The translations under genes were made by a program, and so were the position numbers. A stretch of DNA of 64,000 nt from Marinibacterium sp050389775 (lineage in GTDB: Bacteria; Pseudomonadota; Alphaproteobacteria; Rhodobacterales; Rhodobacteraceae). The stretch covers positions 40,822 to 104,821 of the forward strand of contig NZ_CP177151.1 in assembly GCF_050389775.1 (NCBI RefSeq), given 5' to 3'. Below, in pieces: positions 45,761 to 55,590 of the stretch (its first letter is position 1; every line of letters begins with the position of its first letter). A model generated the notes under the pieces. The model was not told the origin of the DNA. It searched no databases and worked only from the letters and a program-made list of their open reading frames with translations.

Positions 45761-46834
45761 ATGAAGAGCGACAGGATTGAACTGCCCGAAGGCACCGCCC
45801 CGCGGGGCATCTGCACCGCCGACGAGATCCTTCTCGTCATTCCCACCCTCAACGAATCCCGCCATATCGCCGATTGCCTGGCCTCGCTGATCGGCGATGA
45901 CCCGTTCATGGCCGGCGTGCGCACGGTGGTCGCCGACGGCGGCAGCACCGATGGCACGACCGACATCGTGCGCGGCCTCATGACCCGCTACCCCCGGCTC
46001 GAGCTGGTGCATAATCCCCTGCGCCTGCAATCGGCGGCCATCAACCTGGCCGTCGACCGTTGCGCCGGGCCCGGCCACCGCATCCTGGTGCGCTGCGATG
46101 CCCATGCGATCTATCCGCCGGGCTATGTCCGGGCGGTGGCCGACTCGCTGTCGTCGCGCCCCGACGCTGCCTCGCTGGCCACGGTGATGGATGCCACCGG
46201 CGGCCAGACCCGCCTGCAGGAAGCCGCGGCCTGGGCCGTCGATACCCTGCTGGGCAGCGGCGGATCGGCCCATCGGGGGGGGACCCGTTCGCAATGGGTC
46301 GACCACGGGCATCACGCCGGGTTCCGGCTGGCCTGGTTCCGCCGGATCGGCGGTTATGACCCGTCCTTCAGCCACAACGAAGATGCCGAATACGATCACC
46401 GCCTGGCCCTGGCCGGCGGGCAGGTCTGGCTGGATGCCGATATCCGCATGCAATACGTCATGCGCCCCACCCTGGCGGGGCTCGCCCGGCAATATTGGCA
46501 CTACGGACGAGGCCGCGCCCGGACCGTGCGCAAGCATCACCTGCGACCGCGCCTGCGCCAGCTGTTCCCCGTGGCCGTTGCGCTGACCATGGGCCTCGGC
46601 CTGGTGCTCGCCCCGTTTGCCCCGCTGGTGCTCATCGCCCCGGCGATCTACCTGGTCCTCATGCTCAAGATGTCGCTGCTGGGCCTGTTCATCCTGCGCA
46701 GCCCGTCCGGGCTGTTGGCCGGGGTGGCCCTGGCCGTGATGCACAATGCCTGGGGTGCGGGATTTCTCTGGCAGGTCCTGCGCGGCGCGCCGCAATCGGC
46801 CCCTGCCGCTGATCCCGTGGACAGTCTGACGTAA
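45761..46834 (+). CDS. exoA: GT2 glycosyltransferase, ExoA-like
   Basis: The 357-residue protein has a GT-A domain with 'LLVIPTLNESRHIADCLASL' and 'VVADGGSTDGTTDIV'. It has the ExoA-type metal site 'LVRCDAHAIYPPGYVRA', and later 'HNEDAEYDHRL' and 'QYWHYGRGRARTV', followed by three C-terminal transmembrane helices. ExoA in succinoglycan synthesis adds the second sugar (beta-1,3-glucose) to the lipid-linked galactose made by ExoY. The presence of both in this locus supports a similar first two steps. Confidence 0.8.
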   Translation: MKSDRIELPEGTAPRGICTADEILLVIPTLNESRHIADCLASLIGDDPFMAGVRTVVADGGSTDGTTDIVRGLMTRYPRLELVHNPLRLQSAAINLAVDRCAGPGHRILVRCDAHAIYPPGYVRAVADSLSSRPDAASLATVMDATGGQTRLQEAAAWAVDTLLGSGGSAHRGGTRSQWVDHGHHAGFRLAWFRRIGGYDPSFSHNEDAEYDHRLALAGGQVWLDADIRMQYVMRPTLAGLARQYWHYGRGRARTVRKHHLRPRLRQLFPVAVALTMGLGLVLAPFAPLVLIAPAIYLVLMLKMSLLGLFILRSPSGLLAGVALAVMHNAWGAGFLWQVLRGAPQSAPAADPVDSLT

Positions 46835-46902
46835 ACCCGTCCCCTTCCCTGACCTGACCGATCGCGTGCCCGGGGCTCATGCCCCCGGGGCGTCAGTCGC
46901 TG

Positions 46903-47067
46903 TCAGCAGGGGTAGACGTATTTGCAAACAAGATATGCAAGCAAACCAAAAAAGGGTGCCCCAAGAAAAAAGGCACCTCCCACGACCCACCAAGTCGAAC
47001 CCGTCAACCACAAGATTGCCGCCAACGTGGTCGCAACCACGGGACCGCTCACCAAAAGGTGCCTCAT
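46903..47067 (-). CDS. Small hypothetical membrane protein
   Basis: A 54-codon frame from the ATG at 47067 encodes two closely spaced hydrophobic segments (VVATTLAAILWLTG and FFLGAPFFGLLAYLV). No ribosome-binding site stands out and no family is recognised. It sits alone between exoA and exoY in a less GC-rich stretch. It could be real or chance. Confidence 0.35.
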   Translation of the reverse strand: MRHLLVSGPVVATTLAAILWLTGSTWWVVGGAFFLGAPFFGLLAYLVCKYVYPC

Positions 47068-47471
47068 TCTATCAACCCAAATCAGCGTATCCCGGGCGCA
47101 TCCCGGGATTTTCGGACAGAGGCCCAACCGGGCCATCCTTTGATGAATATGGAGTGTTTTAGAACCAATCAAGTATTCAATTCGACATTTTTTCTGAATT
47201 TACAATAACGAAGCGTCAGCACCACTGCTTGACACATTATTGATGAATACTAGCGATGCGCGACTTTTCCGGCCCGTTTCCCGCCCAGGTCGCGCCATTG
47301 TCTTGCGCCGCCGCCGGCGCCCGCGCGCGCTCGGGCCCCCGCCCGTTCCTTGCGTTGCGCCCTTCGGGCCCGGCCGGGCCATCGAATCGCCAATCCCGCC
47401 CGGCCTGACGCCCCATGAAAAAACCCCCGGCGCGGATGGGCCGCACCGGGGGTCTTTCGGTTTTCAATGAT
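47068..47471. other. Intergenic region between exoA and exoY
   Basis: About 400 bases with no supported gene. AT-rich around 47150-47250, then very GC-rich. It contains the terminator of the exoY-like gene at its right end. Confidence 0.4.
47418..47452 (-). terminator. Rho-independent terminator of the exoY-like gene
   Basis: Read on the minus strand, a 12-bp stem (CCCCCGGTGCGG with CCGCGCCGGGGG, one U-G pair) with a 5-base loop is followed by TTTTTT. It lies about 20 bases after the exoY stop. Confidence 0.9.
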
Positions 47472-48170
47472 TCAGTGACCGTTGCGATCCAGGCAGACGA
47501 TGAACACGGTCTGCAGGATGATCCAGAAGTCGAGCCCCAGGGCCTGGTTGTCGACATATTCCGAATCCAGCCGCACCCGTTCCGCATAGGTCACGTCGTT
47601 GCGCCCCGATACCTGCCACAGCCCGGTGATCCCGGGCCGCACGACGACATAGGGGTGATCCGCGCCGTAATGGGCATCGAATTCCTCTTTCGTCACCGGC
47701 CGCGGCCCGACGATGCTCATGTGTCCCATGAGCACGTTGAAGAACTGTGGCAGCTCGTCCAGGCTGGTCTTGCGCAGGAATTCCCCGACATAGGGAATGA
47801 TGCGCGGATCCTTCCGCAGCTTGCGCGTCGCCTCGAACTCGGCCCGCGCTTCGGGATCGGTGCTCAGCAACAGCTCCAGCTGCTCCTGCGCATCCACCAC
47901 CATCGTGCGGAACTTCATGCATCTGAACGACCTGTGCCCCTCGCCGACCCGTTCATGGCAGAAGAACAGGGGCCCGCGCGTGGTCGCCTTCATGACCAGG
48001 GCAATTACAATCATCAGCGGCGAAAAGGTCAAAATGGCGACCAATGCGAAACCAATATCGAACAGTCTCTTTCCGGCAATTCCAAGGAACCTGCGCGATC
48101 CCCCGTCTGAGGCGCCGAGCCGGGACATCTCCGCGTCCGAGCTGTGCCCCTCGAATTCAAAGTTTGTCAT
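47472..48170 (-). CDS. exoY: Undecaprenyl-phosphate sugar phosphotransferase, ExoY-like
   Basis: The 232-residue protein has one N-terminal transmembrane helix (FALVAILTFSPLMIVIALVM). The full PglC/ExoY catalytic domain includes 'CMKFRTM', 'LRKTSLDELPQFFNVLMG', 'SIVGPRPVTKEE' and 'RPGITGLWQVSGRND'. This short, single-helix architecture matches ExoY rather than long WbaP/WcaJ enzymes. It transfers a sugar-1-phosphate (galactose-1-P in S. meliloti) to undecaprenyl phosphate and starts repeat-unit assembly. It is a monocistronic unit with its own terminator. Confidence 0.9.
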   Translation of the reverse strand: MTNFEFEGHSSDAEMSRLGASDGGSRRFLGIAGKRLFDIGFALVAILTFSPLMIVIALVMKATTRGPLFFCHERVGEGHRSFRCMKFRTMVVDAQEQLELLLSTDPEARAEFEATRKLRKDPRIIPYVGEFLRKTSLDELPQFFNVLMGHMSIVGPRPVTKEEFDAHYGADHPYVVVRPGITGLWQVSGRNDVTYAERVRLDSEYVDNQALGLDFWIILQTVFIVCLDRNGH

Positions 48171-49060
48171 TACCAATCACCCGCATCAACACTCTGCGGC
48201 CCAACCCGGCCGCATACCCTGCTAAATTTTAAACTTGTCAGGAGGGCGTCGCCGCCTCTGACACAATCAGCCCGGCCCCATCTCCGAACTCGACATTATA
48301 TAATCGTTAATTTGTCACCAACAAGAAACCGCAATCCTCTTTAATTTCCACCACACTTTAACCCCATAAACGTCGAATTCAAGGCAACTCGGCACACAAA
48401 TAACAGTGGGAAACTTAACTTTTACCGAAACCCGCCCCTGCACCGCCTCCCCACAGGCCCTGCGTGAAATTGCGCATCCTGGCCGAATGAACGATTCTGG
48501 ATGCGACACGAAAAAACTATACGCATTAACCAATTTTGCACAAGTGTCATTCCTGTGGCACGATCAAATGGGCGAGAAATATTCCCAGCATTGAACGCAA
48601 AGCCAATTCCCCTGTTTTGGGGAAATCCCTATTTATCAAGCCCTTCCTCGCCGTGTTAGCGCAACGATAACAAATTCGTGGGGCGCGAAACCGAATAAGA
48701 CCTACCATCCCGAAGCCCTTTCAGAGATGAAACAACGGTTAATCTGCGCCGCCGATTGTCGCGTCCGACTTGCCCGCGCCGGGTCAAAAGCACCTTTGCC
48801 AGGGGGTGACACACCATCGCCCCGAATCCCTCGCGCCCCGTCCAAAATGGTTAATTCCTGGCCCGGAATGCGGCGCCGTCCCGTGGCCGCCCTGAATTAA
48901 CCTTTTCTTTCGTCTTTCATTAACTTTTCGAAATCCGCCAATCCAGGCCCGCGCGGGTGATCGTCGCCGTTAACGAAACAACAGTCAAAACGGCAACAGG
49001 CCCGGCGGGCCCAGTGCCGCCGCGCCATGTCGTGGATATCTCCAGCGCCTCAGGAGCGTC
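48171..49060. promoter_or_regulatory. 890-bp regulatory region between exoY and exoP
   Basis: The stretch has no supported gene on either strand and is unusually AT-rich for this replicon (for example ATTATATAATCGTTAATTTG near 48295 and many TTAAC runs near 48895). It contains the upstream region of exoY (transcribed away from it) and the downstream end of exoP. Its length suggests complex control of exoY, as known for rhizobial exoY, but no binding site was identified. Confidence 0.5.
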
Positions 49061-51349
49061 TCAGGCCGGCCGGGTCGCCTTGCCGGGGGTCGGCGCCTGG
49101 ACCCTCTGGGCCCCGCCACCCGCCGCGGCGCGACCACGCACGCCGGTCATCACCGCCCCGGCGATCTTCATCTGCACCGAGCGGAACAGCGGCATGCGCT
49201 CAACCACGGGTTTCACCCCGGTCCGGCGCGCGCGCATCGTGTAAAGCCCCACGTCGACCCCGTCGGGGAAGCTGACCAGGTCCGACACCGTGCCCGCTGC
49301 CGGCGCATCGACGATCACCAGGTCGAATTGCCCGGCCAGATCGCGGAACAGCGCATTGGCCCGGTCGGTGCCAAAAAACGTCGCCGGCGGCATGCCCGTT
49401 GTCGCCGTCGGCAGGATCGCCACGCCAAGCGCCCGGTCGAACCGGATGCTTTCGTCGATCAGCGCCTCGTCATAGAGCACGTCCAGCAGCCCCGGCCCCT
49501 TGTCGGCCATGAACCGCCGGGACAGCACCGCGTTCTGCACATCGGCATCCACGATCAGGCACGACCGCCCTTGTTGCGCCGCCGCCCAGCCCAGCAACAT
49601 GGCCATCGTCGTCTTGTCGGCTCCGGGCAGGTCGGACATCACCATGACCGATTGCGCCGGCCGTCCCAGGCCCAGTTCCAGGTTGCGCGCCGTGTTCAAC
49701 GCCGTCTGCCGCAGGCTGCGCCCACCAGAGCCGCGCAACCGCCGCGCCAGGTCGCGCGTCGTGCCGCCGTTGGGCATGCGGGGCATCAGGCCAAAGACCT
49801 TCAGCCCCGTGCGCTGCGTCACCTGGGTCGAGCTGGTGAACCGCTTGGGCAACAGCTCCAACAGGAAGATGATGCCCAGCCCCACGAACATGCCCGCCGC
49901 CGTGGCCAGAACCAGCGTCGTCTTCTTGCGCGGCGTCGCCGGCGTGCTCGGCGGCGAGGCATAGGAAATCACCTCGGCATCCGCCCGCCGCAGGTTCTGG
50001 ATCTCGCTGGCTTCCTTGAACCGGCCGAGGAAATCTTCGTAGAGCCGCCGGTTGGCATCGGCCACCCGCTCCAGCTGGTTCAGCTTGATCTGTTCCTTCG
50101 ACCGCGCCCGCACGATCAATTCCAGCCCGTTCAAGCTGTTACGGATGGCCACAACGTTGATCCGCTGCACGTCGGCCTGGTTTTCCAGCTCGGTGATGAT
50201 CTGGCTCACCTCGCGTTCCAGCTCGGCTTCGACCGTTGCCAGGTCGCGCCGGATCGCGTCCATCGGGGCGCTGCCCTCGCTGAACCGCGGCGCCGCCTCG
50301 GCCTCGGCCCGGCGCAAATCGGCCAGCTGCTGCTTGTACCCGTCCAGCACCGGCGAGCTCAGCAGCCCGGCCGCCGCAATCGGCCCCTCGGCCTCGAACA
50401 GTGCCGCCGATTGCGCGGCCAGCGCCTGGGTCTCGGCCAGCTCGGTGCGCGCATTGACCAGCTTGGTCGTCATTTCCTGCATCTGCTGTTCGATCCGCGC
50501 GGCGCTGTCGACCTCGCTGTCGGCATAAGCCTGGAAGGAAATCACCGCCGTTTCCGATTCCTCGACCGATTGCGCCAACTCCTCGACCCGCATTTCCAGC
50601 CAGGAGGTGAACCGCTGCGCCGCCTCGAACCGCTTGTCGCTGACGAAATCGATGTATTCGTCGACGATCGTGTTGGCGATGCCCGCCGCCTTGATCCGGT
50701 CCTCCGAGCTGAGCGTCACCGACACGACAAAGGAATTGCCGCGCTGGCGCACGTCCATGTTGCGCCGCAGCACACTCACCGGCCCGTCCAGCCCGCCCAG
50801 CATCGCGTCCCGGGCGGCGGCGGCCTCGGCCACGCCCTCGGATTGCGGCACGACGGCCGTCTCGTCGACCGGTTTCGGCGGGAATATCAGGGCCTTGACG
50901 TAATCCTTGGCAGTGTCGAACAGGCTGACCTCGTTGGTCTGCGGTCGCAGCGCGGCGTTGAATTCCGGGTCCTTGTCCAGCTCCAACCGGCGGACAACGC
51001 GCACCAGCAGGGCGCTGGATTTCAGGATGGCCAGCTCGCCCTGGATCGCCGAATCGCTCAGCGCCCGCTCTTCCAACAGGTCCGACGACCCGCGGTCCAG
51101 CCCGGCCTGACCGCCCAGCAGCAGATCGGCCGAGGCCACGTATTGCGGAGTATGGGTCGTCAGCAGCGCCACCGCCGCCGCAATGGCCAAAAGCGTCGTG
51201 ACAATTCCGATCCAGAACCGTTTGCGCAGGACGCCCATTGCGTCCTCGATTCGGAATGGCTGGCCAGAGGTCCGATCGGGACCGTCAAAATCCGGCCCCA
51301 GGCCGCTTCGGGTAACAGGAACTGCCCTTAATCCGCCCTGGTGGTGCAT
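49061..51349 (-). CDS. exoP: Polysaccharide co-polymerase with BY-kinase-like domain, ExoP-like
   Basis: The protein has 762 residues. An N-terminal Wzz domain has transmembrane helices at about 45-65 and 475-497 (LVLATAAGMFVGLGIIFLLEL) around a long coiled-coil periplasmic part. The cytoplasmic domain has a Walker A-like stretch P575-G576-A577-D578-K579-T580-T581, a Walker A' 'CLIVDADVQ', and 'FDLVIVDAPAAG'. Asp578 replaces the glycine that precedes the lysine in canonical P-loops, and the C-terminus has no tyrosine cluster. It is thus probably a chain-length regulator with impaired or no kinase activity. It is divergent from exoQ. Confidence 0.85.
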   Translation of the reverse strand: MHHQGGLRAVPVTRSGLGPDFDGPDRTSGQPFRIEDAMGVLRKRFWIGIVTTLLAIAAAVALLTTHTPQYVASADLLLGGQAGLDRGSSDLLEERALSDSAIQGELAILKSSALLVRVVRRLELDKDPEFNAALRPQTNEVSLFDTAKDYVKALIFPPKPVDETAVVPQSEGVAEAAAARDAMLGGLDGPVSVLRRNMDVRQRGNSFVVSVTLSSEDRIKAAGIANTIVDEYIDFVSDKRFEAAQRFTSWLEMRVEELAQSVEESETAVISFQAYADSEVDSAARIEQQMQEMTTKLVNARTELAETQALAAQSAALFEAEGPIAAAGLLSSPVLDGYKQQLADLRRAEAEAAPRFSEGSAPMDAIRRDLATVEAELEREVSQIITELENQADVQRINVVAIRNSLNGLELIVRARSKEQIKLNQLERVADANRRLYEDFLGRFKEASEIQNLRRADAEVISYASPPSTPATPRKKTTLVLATAAGMFVGLGIIFLLELLPKRFTSSTQVTQRTGLKVFGLMPRMPNGGTTRDLARRLRGSGGRSLRQTALNTARNLELGLGRPAQSVMVMSDLPGADKTTMAMLLGWAAAQQGRSCLIVDADVQNAVLSRRFMADKGPGLLDVLYDEALIDESIRFDRALGVAILPTATTGMPPATFFGTDRANALFRDLAGQFDLVIVDAPAAGTVSDLVSFPDGVDVGLYTMRARRTGVKPVVERMPLFRSVQMKIAGAVMTGVRGRAAAGGGAQRVQAPTPGKATRPA

Positions 51350-52192
51350 GCGTATCCGTCCTAACCATCAATCGTTACCGCGCCCAAACCCGCCTGCGGT
51401 GTGAGTTCCACCGCAACGCGCCCCGCGACTTCATTGAAGTATTTCCGCCGAAATTCGGGCGAAGAATCTATTTAAATGCATAAGTAAAGAACACCTTAGA
51501 CATAAACGAAGAGAAATCCAGAGCCTTTGCGCGCCGATCCGTCCCGTTGATGACCCGGCCGCGTGCTTTGGCCGCGCACCCAGCGGGCCACTACAGACAT
51601 CACCAACACGTGAGCCGCCATTCCTCCGGCGCCAAATAGGAGGAGATTCGCCGATATCCGGAATATCCGATTGAAAACCTTTCCCCGCGCGTTTTCATGC
51701 GCTTAGATCCGGGAACGGATCGGCCATTCGCGCCCCCTCCGCATGGCGCCACTCCCGCCTTGCCCACGGGTGCAAGCCCCGGCCCGTAACCGACTGAAAT
51801 CGCCCGATACCGGTGTGCCCTGCACCGGAAATGGCGGTGAAAAAGCCGTACCCGACCGCCCCATGGGCGGGGAATCGCCGATAGGCGTGGCGTTTCATCA
51901 CGCCAATCCCGGCAATCCCGCGCGATTGTTTCCCGACGGATTCGCCGTGACATCCGACCGCCGCGCAATGCAAACCACCTGCATTTCCAGGTGGATACCC
52001 CGACGCGAAACAGGGAATTTCCCTGACACGTGCATTCTTTTATCGACGCGCCCCCGCCGACGTGCTGGAATGGGCCGGACCCTGGTGGTCTATTTTCAAG
52101 AGTCACGGCAGAGCCGGACAGCCCGAAAACGCGGTCGGACAAGTACGGTCCGCCGGCGGCTGAGCCCCTGTCGCACGGAGTATTGCAGTTCG
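51350..52192. promoter_or_regulatory. Divergent regulatory region between exoP and exoQ
   Basis: The 843 bases carry no convincing gene. The part next to exoP is AT-rich (AAGAATCTATTTAAATGC near 51461); the part before exoQ is GC-rich with frames that lack family resemblance. It probably contains promoters for both genes. The exoQ start is placed at 52193, so a long leader is implied unless translation begins upstream. Confidence 0.45.
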
Positions 52193-53497
52193 ATGTTCAG
52201 CCTGTCCTTTTCCGGCCGCCATTACCGGGTCTCGGAAGAGCTGCGGGATCACGTTCTCGTCACGCTCTGGCTGATCGTCACCTTCAAGCAGTTCCGATAC
52301 GACGAACTGATTCTCTATCCGCTTGCGCTGTATTTCCTCTACGCATTCCTGCGCGATTTCCCCCGGCTTTTCCCGATCATCGCCCGATCCCTGGTCCTGT
52401 GGCTCTACCCGGCGTGGTGGCTTCTGTCGTTTTCCTGGGGCGCCGATACCGGGCATATCCTGAAATCGGGGATGCAACTCGTTCTGACGGTCATGATCTG
52501 CTATTGCTCGATCATTCGCCTCGGGCCGCGCCAGATCATGCTGTCGCTGCTTATTGCGGCCGGCTGGTTCGGCATCCTCAGTTTCCTGGCCAGCCCCTCC
52601 GGAGGCGTTGCCGCCCGGGGTGTCTTTTCCAGCAAGAATTCCCTGGGCACGGCCATGGTCATCCTCTGGATCGCCGCGCTTTGCATCGCATTGGACAAGG
52701 GCTTTGCCCGCCCGATCCGCCTGATCGCCGTGGCCGCGGGCCTGCTGGCCCTGCGCATGATCCAGGTCGCCAACAGCGCCACGGCCGTCCTGCTGGCCCT
52801 GGCCGCCCTGGCCATCGCCTGCACCGTGCGCGCCCGCAGCCTGTTTTCCGGCCCCGCCCTGCTGGCCGCCCTGTTCCTGCTCTTCGGCGCGATCACCGTG
52901 CTGGCCGCGGCCATATCTCTTTACGTCCCGGTCTTCGACCCCGTCACCCAGGTGCTGGGCGCCTTCGGCAAGGATGCCACCCTGACCGGGCGCACCGTGC
53001 TATGGCAATACGCCACCGACGAAATCGTCCGCCGGCCCTACCTGGGCATCGGCCCGGGCGGCTTCTGGACGCCCGAAGACGGGCTGTCGACCGCCCGCCG
53101 CATCTACGAGGAATTCCACAAGAAATCCTATGCGCATTTCTCGTTCCACAGTTCCTTCTACGAAATCGCCGTCCATCTCGGCCTGATCGGGCTGGGCATC
53201 GTTGTCGTCACCGCCCTGTGGTGCCTGTTCCGCATTGCCCGCGCGGCCCTGATGACCGCCGCGATGCCGGCGGTGTTCTTCCTGTGTATCACCATGATCA
53301 CCCTGGCCCGCAGCTTTACCGAAGTCGGCCTGATGGCGCCCTTTGCCCAATTGTCGATGCTGATGACCATGGGCGCGCTGCTGACCCTGAAATCCGCCAG
53401 CCGCCCGGCCACCGAGCTGGCGCCCTATATCCTGCCGCCGGGCAGCCGAATCCCGGCGCGCCGGGGGCCTGTCGGCATGGCCGGGGCGCCATCGTGA
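52193..53497 (+). CDS. exoQ: EPS polymerase, ExoQ/Wzy-like
   Basis: From the ATG at 52193 (GGAG 12 bases upstream) the protein has 434 residues with ten or more transmembrane helices. It has the Wzy/O-antigen-ligase signature region 'RGVFSSKNSLGTAMVI' and 'YLGIGPGGFW' before a periplasmic loop. It would link lipid-carried repeat units into polymer in the periplasmic leaflet, with ExoP controlling length. It is followed by a 221-bp gap before the HAD-UbiA operon. Confidence 0.85.
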   Translation: MFSLSFSGRHYRVSEELRDHVLVTLWLIVTFKQFRYDELILYPLALYFLYAFLRDFPRLFPIIARSLVLWLYPAWWLLSFSWGADTGHILKSGMQLVLTVMICYCSIIRLGPRQIMLSLLIAAGWFGILSFLASPSGGVAARGVFSSKNSLGTAMVILWIAALCIALDKGFARPIRLIAVAAGLLALRMIQVANSATAVLLALAALAIACTVRARSLFSGPALLAALFLLFGAITVLAAAISLYVPVFDPVTQVLGAFGKDATLTGRTVLWQYATDEIVRRPYLGIGPGGFWTPEDGLSTARRIYEEFHKKSYAHFSFHSSFYEIAVHLGLIGLGIVVVTALWCLFRIARAALMTAAMPAVFFLCITMITLARSFTEVGLMAPFAQLSMLMTMGALLTLKSASRPATELAPYILPPGSRIPARRGPVGMAGAPS

Positions 53498-53718
53498 AAC
53501 AATGTTTTTCGAAACACCGGCATCGCGCCCCGCAAAAGCCGGCGAAATCCCATTCCACGCGCCTTTCACGCGCCCATAAATTTCGCGTTATCAGATCTTT
53601 GATCCCGCCCGCCCATCGCGGCCCTTGATCGGTTAATGACTTTCGGTCAAGAATTGAGACACGGCATTTCTTTCGCCGGAATCGTATTGTTCTTTTTGTT
53701 TCCAAGAGATTTCCTGTC

Positions 53719-55170
53719 ATGGATGACGCCTACGACTTGAACCTGTCTGCCGACAGCCTCACGCTGGTCGTCGATCTGGATGGAACCCTCGTTCACACCG
53801 ACATGCTCTATGAAACCTTCTGGTCGGCCATGTCGCGCCGCTGGCTCAATGTCGTGCCGGCCCTGCGCGCCCTGCCCCGGGGGCGGGCCACGCTGAAACA
53901 GGCGCTCGAAGGCCTGGGCCCGGTCGATCCGGCCACCCTGCCCTATAACCAGGTCGTCCTGGATTACGTCCGCAACTGGCGCGACCAGGGCGGGCGCACG
54001 GCGCTGGTCTCGGCCTCGGATCAGAAACTCGTCGACCGCATCGCCGGGCATCTCGGCCTGTTCGACGAGGCCCATGGGTCGGACGGTCGCGAGAACCTCA
54101 AGGGCGCGGTCAAGGCCGCCCGGCTGCGCGATCTCTATGGCGCCGGCCGTTTTGCCTATATCGGGGATGCCGAGGCCGACCTCGCCGTCTGGAAGGATGC
54201 GGCCCGCGCGATCACCGTCGACCTGCCCGCCGGCCGGGCCGCCCGGGTGGATGCGCAATCGCCGGTGACCGAACACCTGACCACCCGGGCCGGGCGCATC
54301 CGGCCGCTGATGCGCGCCATGCGCCCCCATCAATGGCTCAAGAACGTGCTGGTCTTTCTGCCGATGCTCGCCGCGCATCAATTCGACCTGCTGACCATCG
54401 GCCAGGTGCTGCTGGCCTTTGCCGCCTACAGCCTGATCGCCTCGTCGGTCTACCTGCTCAACGACCTGCTCGACCTGGATGCCGACCGCAAGCACCCGCG
54501 CAAGCGCAAACGGCCCTTTGCCAGCGGCGCCCTGCCCCTGTCCTGGGGCACCGTGGCCGTGCCGGCCCTGCTGGTCGCGGGCTTTGGCCTGGCCCTTTTC
54601 CTGGGGCCGGCCTTCATTGCCGTCATGGCCTTTTATTACGCCGTTACAACGGCTTATTCCTTCTGGCTCAAGCGCCGGCCGGTCATCGACATCTGCACCC
54701 TGACCGGGCTTTACACCCTGCGCATCATCGCCGGCGGGGTGGCCACGGGCATTCCCCTGTCGGTCTGGCTGCTGGCCTTCTCGATCTTCTTCTTCTTCTC
54801 GCTGGCCGCCATGAAACGCCAGACCGAGCTGGTCGACAGCGCCGCCTCGGGCACCACCACGGCCCCCGGCCGCGGCTACCAGACAACCGACCTGCCGCTG
54901 GTCGCCAACATGGCCGTGTCCTCGGGCTATGTCTCGGTTCTGGTCATGGCGCTCTATCTCAACACCGGCGCCGTGCGGCAGCTCTACCAGGAAACCGCCC
55001 CGCTCTGGGGCATCTGCCTGGTGCTGCTCTACTGGCTCAGCCGCATGGTCATGATCGCCCATCGCGGCCAGATGGATGACGATCCGGTGGTCTTTGCCGC
55101 CCGCGACCGCGTGTCGATGTTGTGCGCCCTGCTGATCTTCGGCTTTGCCCTGGCCGGGGTGATCCTGTGA
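53719..55170 (+). CDS. HAD phosphatase - UbiA prenyltransferase fusion (DPPR synthase-like)
   Basis: The protein has 483 residues. Residues 15-190 form a HAD domain (motif I VVDLDGTLVHTD; 'ALVSASD'; motif IV 'YIGDAEADLAVW'). Residues 198-483 form a UbiA prenyltransferase with 'MRPHQWLKNVLVFLP', the first acidic motif 'NDLLDLDADRKHPRKRKRPF' and a second around 'KRRPVIDICTL'. UbiA members with this opening are decaprenyl-phosphate phosphoribosyltransferases (mycobacterial Rv3806c). The HAD part could remove the 5-phosphate of the product, a step done by a separate protein in mycobacteria. It heads a tight operon with gtrA, dprE1 and dprE2. Confidence 0.8.
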   Translation: MDDAYDLNLSADSLTLVVDLDGTLVHTDMLYETFWSAMSRRWLNVVPALRALPRGRATLKQALEGLGPVDPATLPYNQVVLDYVRNWRDQGGRTALVSASDQKLVDRIAGHLGLFDEAHGSDGRENLKGAVKAARLRDLYGAGRFAYIGDAEADLAVWKDAARAITVDLPAGRAARVDAQSPVTEHLTTRAGRIRPLMRAMRPHQWLKNVLVFLPMLAAHQFDLLTIGQVLLAFAAYSLIASSVYLLNDLLDLDADRKHPRKRKRPFASGALPLSWGTVAVPALLVAGFGLALFLGPAFIAVMAFYYAVTTAYSFWLKRRPVIDICTLTGLYTLRIIAGGVATGIPLSVWLLAFSIFFFFSLAAMKRQTELVDSAASGTTTAPGRGYQTTDLPLVANMAVSSGYVSVLVMALYLNTGAVRQLYQETAPLWGICLVLLYWLSRMVMIAHRGQMDDDPVVFAARDRVSMLCALLIFGFALAGVIL

Positions 55171-55589
55171 GCCGCACCGCGATCACCTTGCTCTATGTCG
55201 CCTTCGCCGCCCTGTCGACGGTGGCCAACCTGGCCACCCAACGGCTGGTCCTGTCGGTCGACGATGGCCCCGCCGGGTTTGCCGCGGCGATCTTCCTCGG
55301 CACCCTGGCCGGGCTGGTCCTGAAATACGTTCTCGACAAGCGCTGGATCTTTGACGACCGCTCGACCGGCATGGCCGAGAACGGGCGCAAGTTCACGCTC
55401 TATACCGCCATGGGCATCGTCACCACGGCCGTGTTCTGGGGCACCGAAACGGCCTTCTGGCTGATCTGGCACACCGACATGATGCGCGAGATCGGCGCGG
55501 TGCTGGGGCTGGCCATGGGTTATGCCATCAAGTACCGGCTGGACCGGAAATTCGTCTTCACGGATGCACGGCTTGCCGGACAGCACTGA
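55167..55589 (+). CDS. GtrA-family small membrane protein
   Basis: The GTG at 55167 overlaps the previous stop, giving 140 residues with four transmembrane helices. 'LKYVLDKRWIFDD' and 'YAIKYRLDRKFVFTD' are the family's 'K-x-x-x-x-x-F' blocks. GtrA proteins act with polyprenyl-phosphate sugars as flippase-like or recruiting factors. Mycobacterial Rv3789, a GtrA homologue, lies directly upstream of dprE1, exactly as here. Confidence 0.8.
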   Translation: MSRTAITLLYVAFAALSTVANLATQRLVLSVDDGPAGFAAAIFLGTLAGLVLKYVLDKRWIFDDRSTGMAENGRKFTLYTAMGIVTTAVFWGTETAFWLIWHTDMMREIGAVLGLAMGYAIKYRLDRKFVFTDARLAGQH

Positions 55590-55590
55590 C

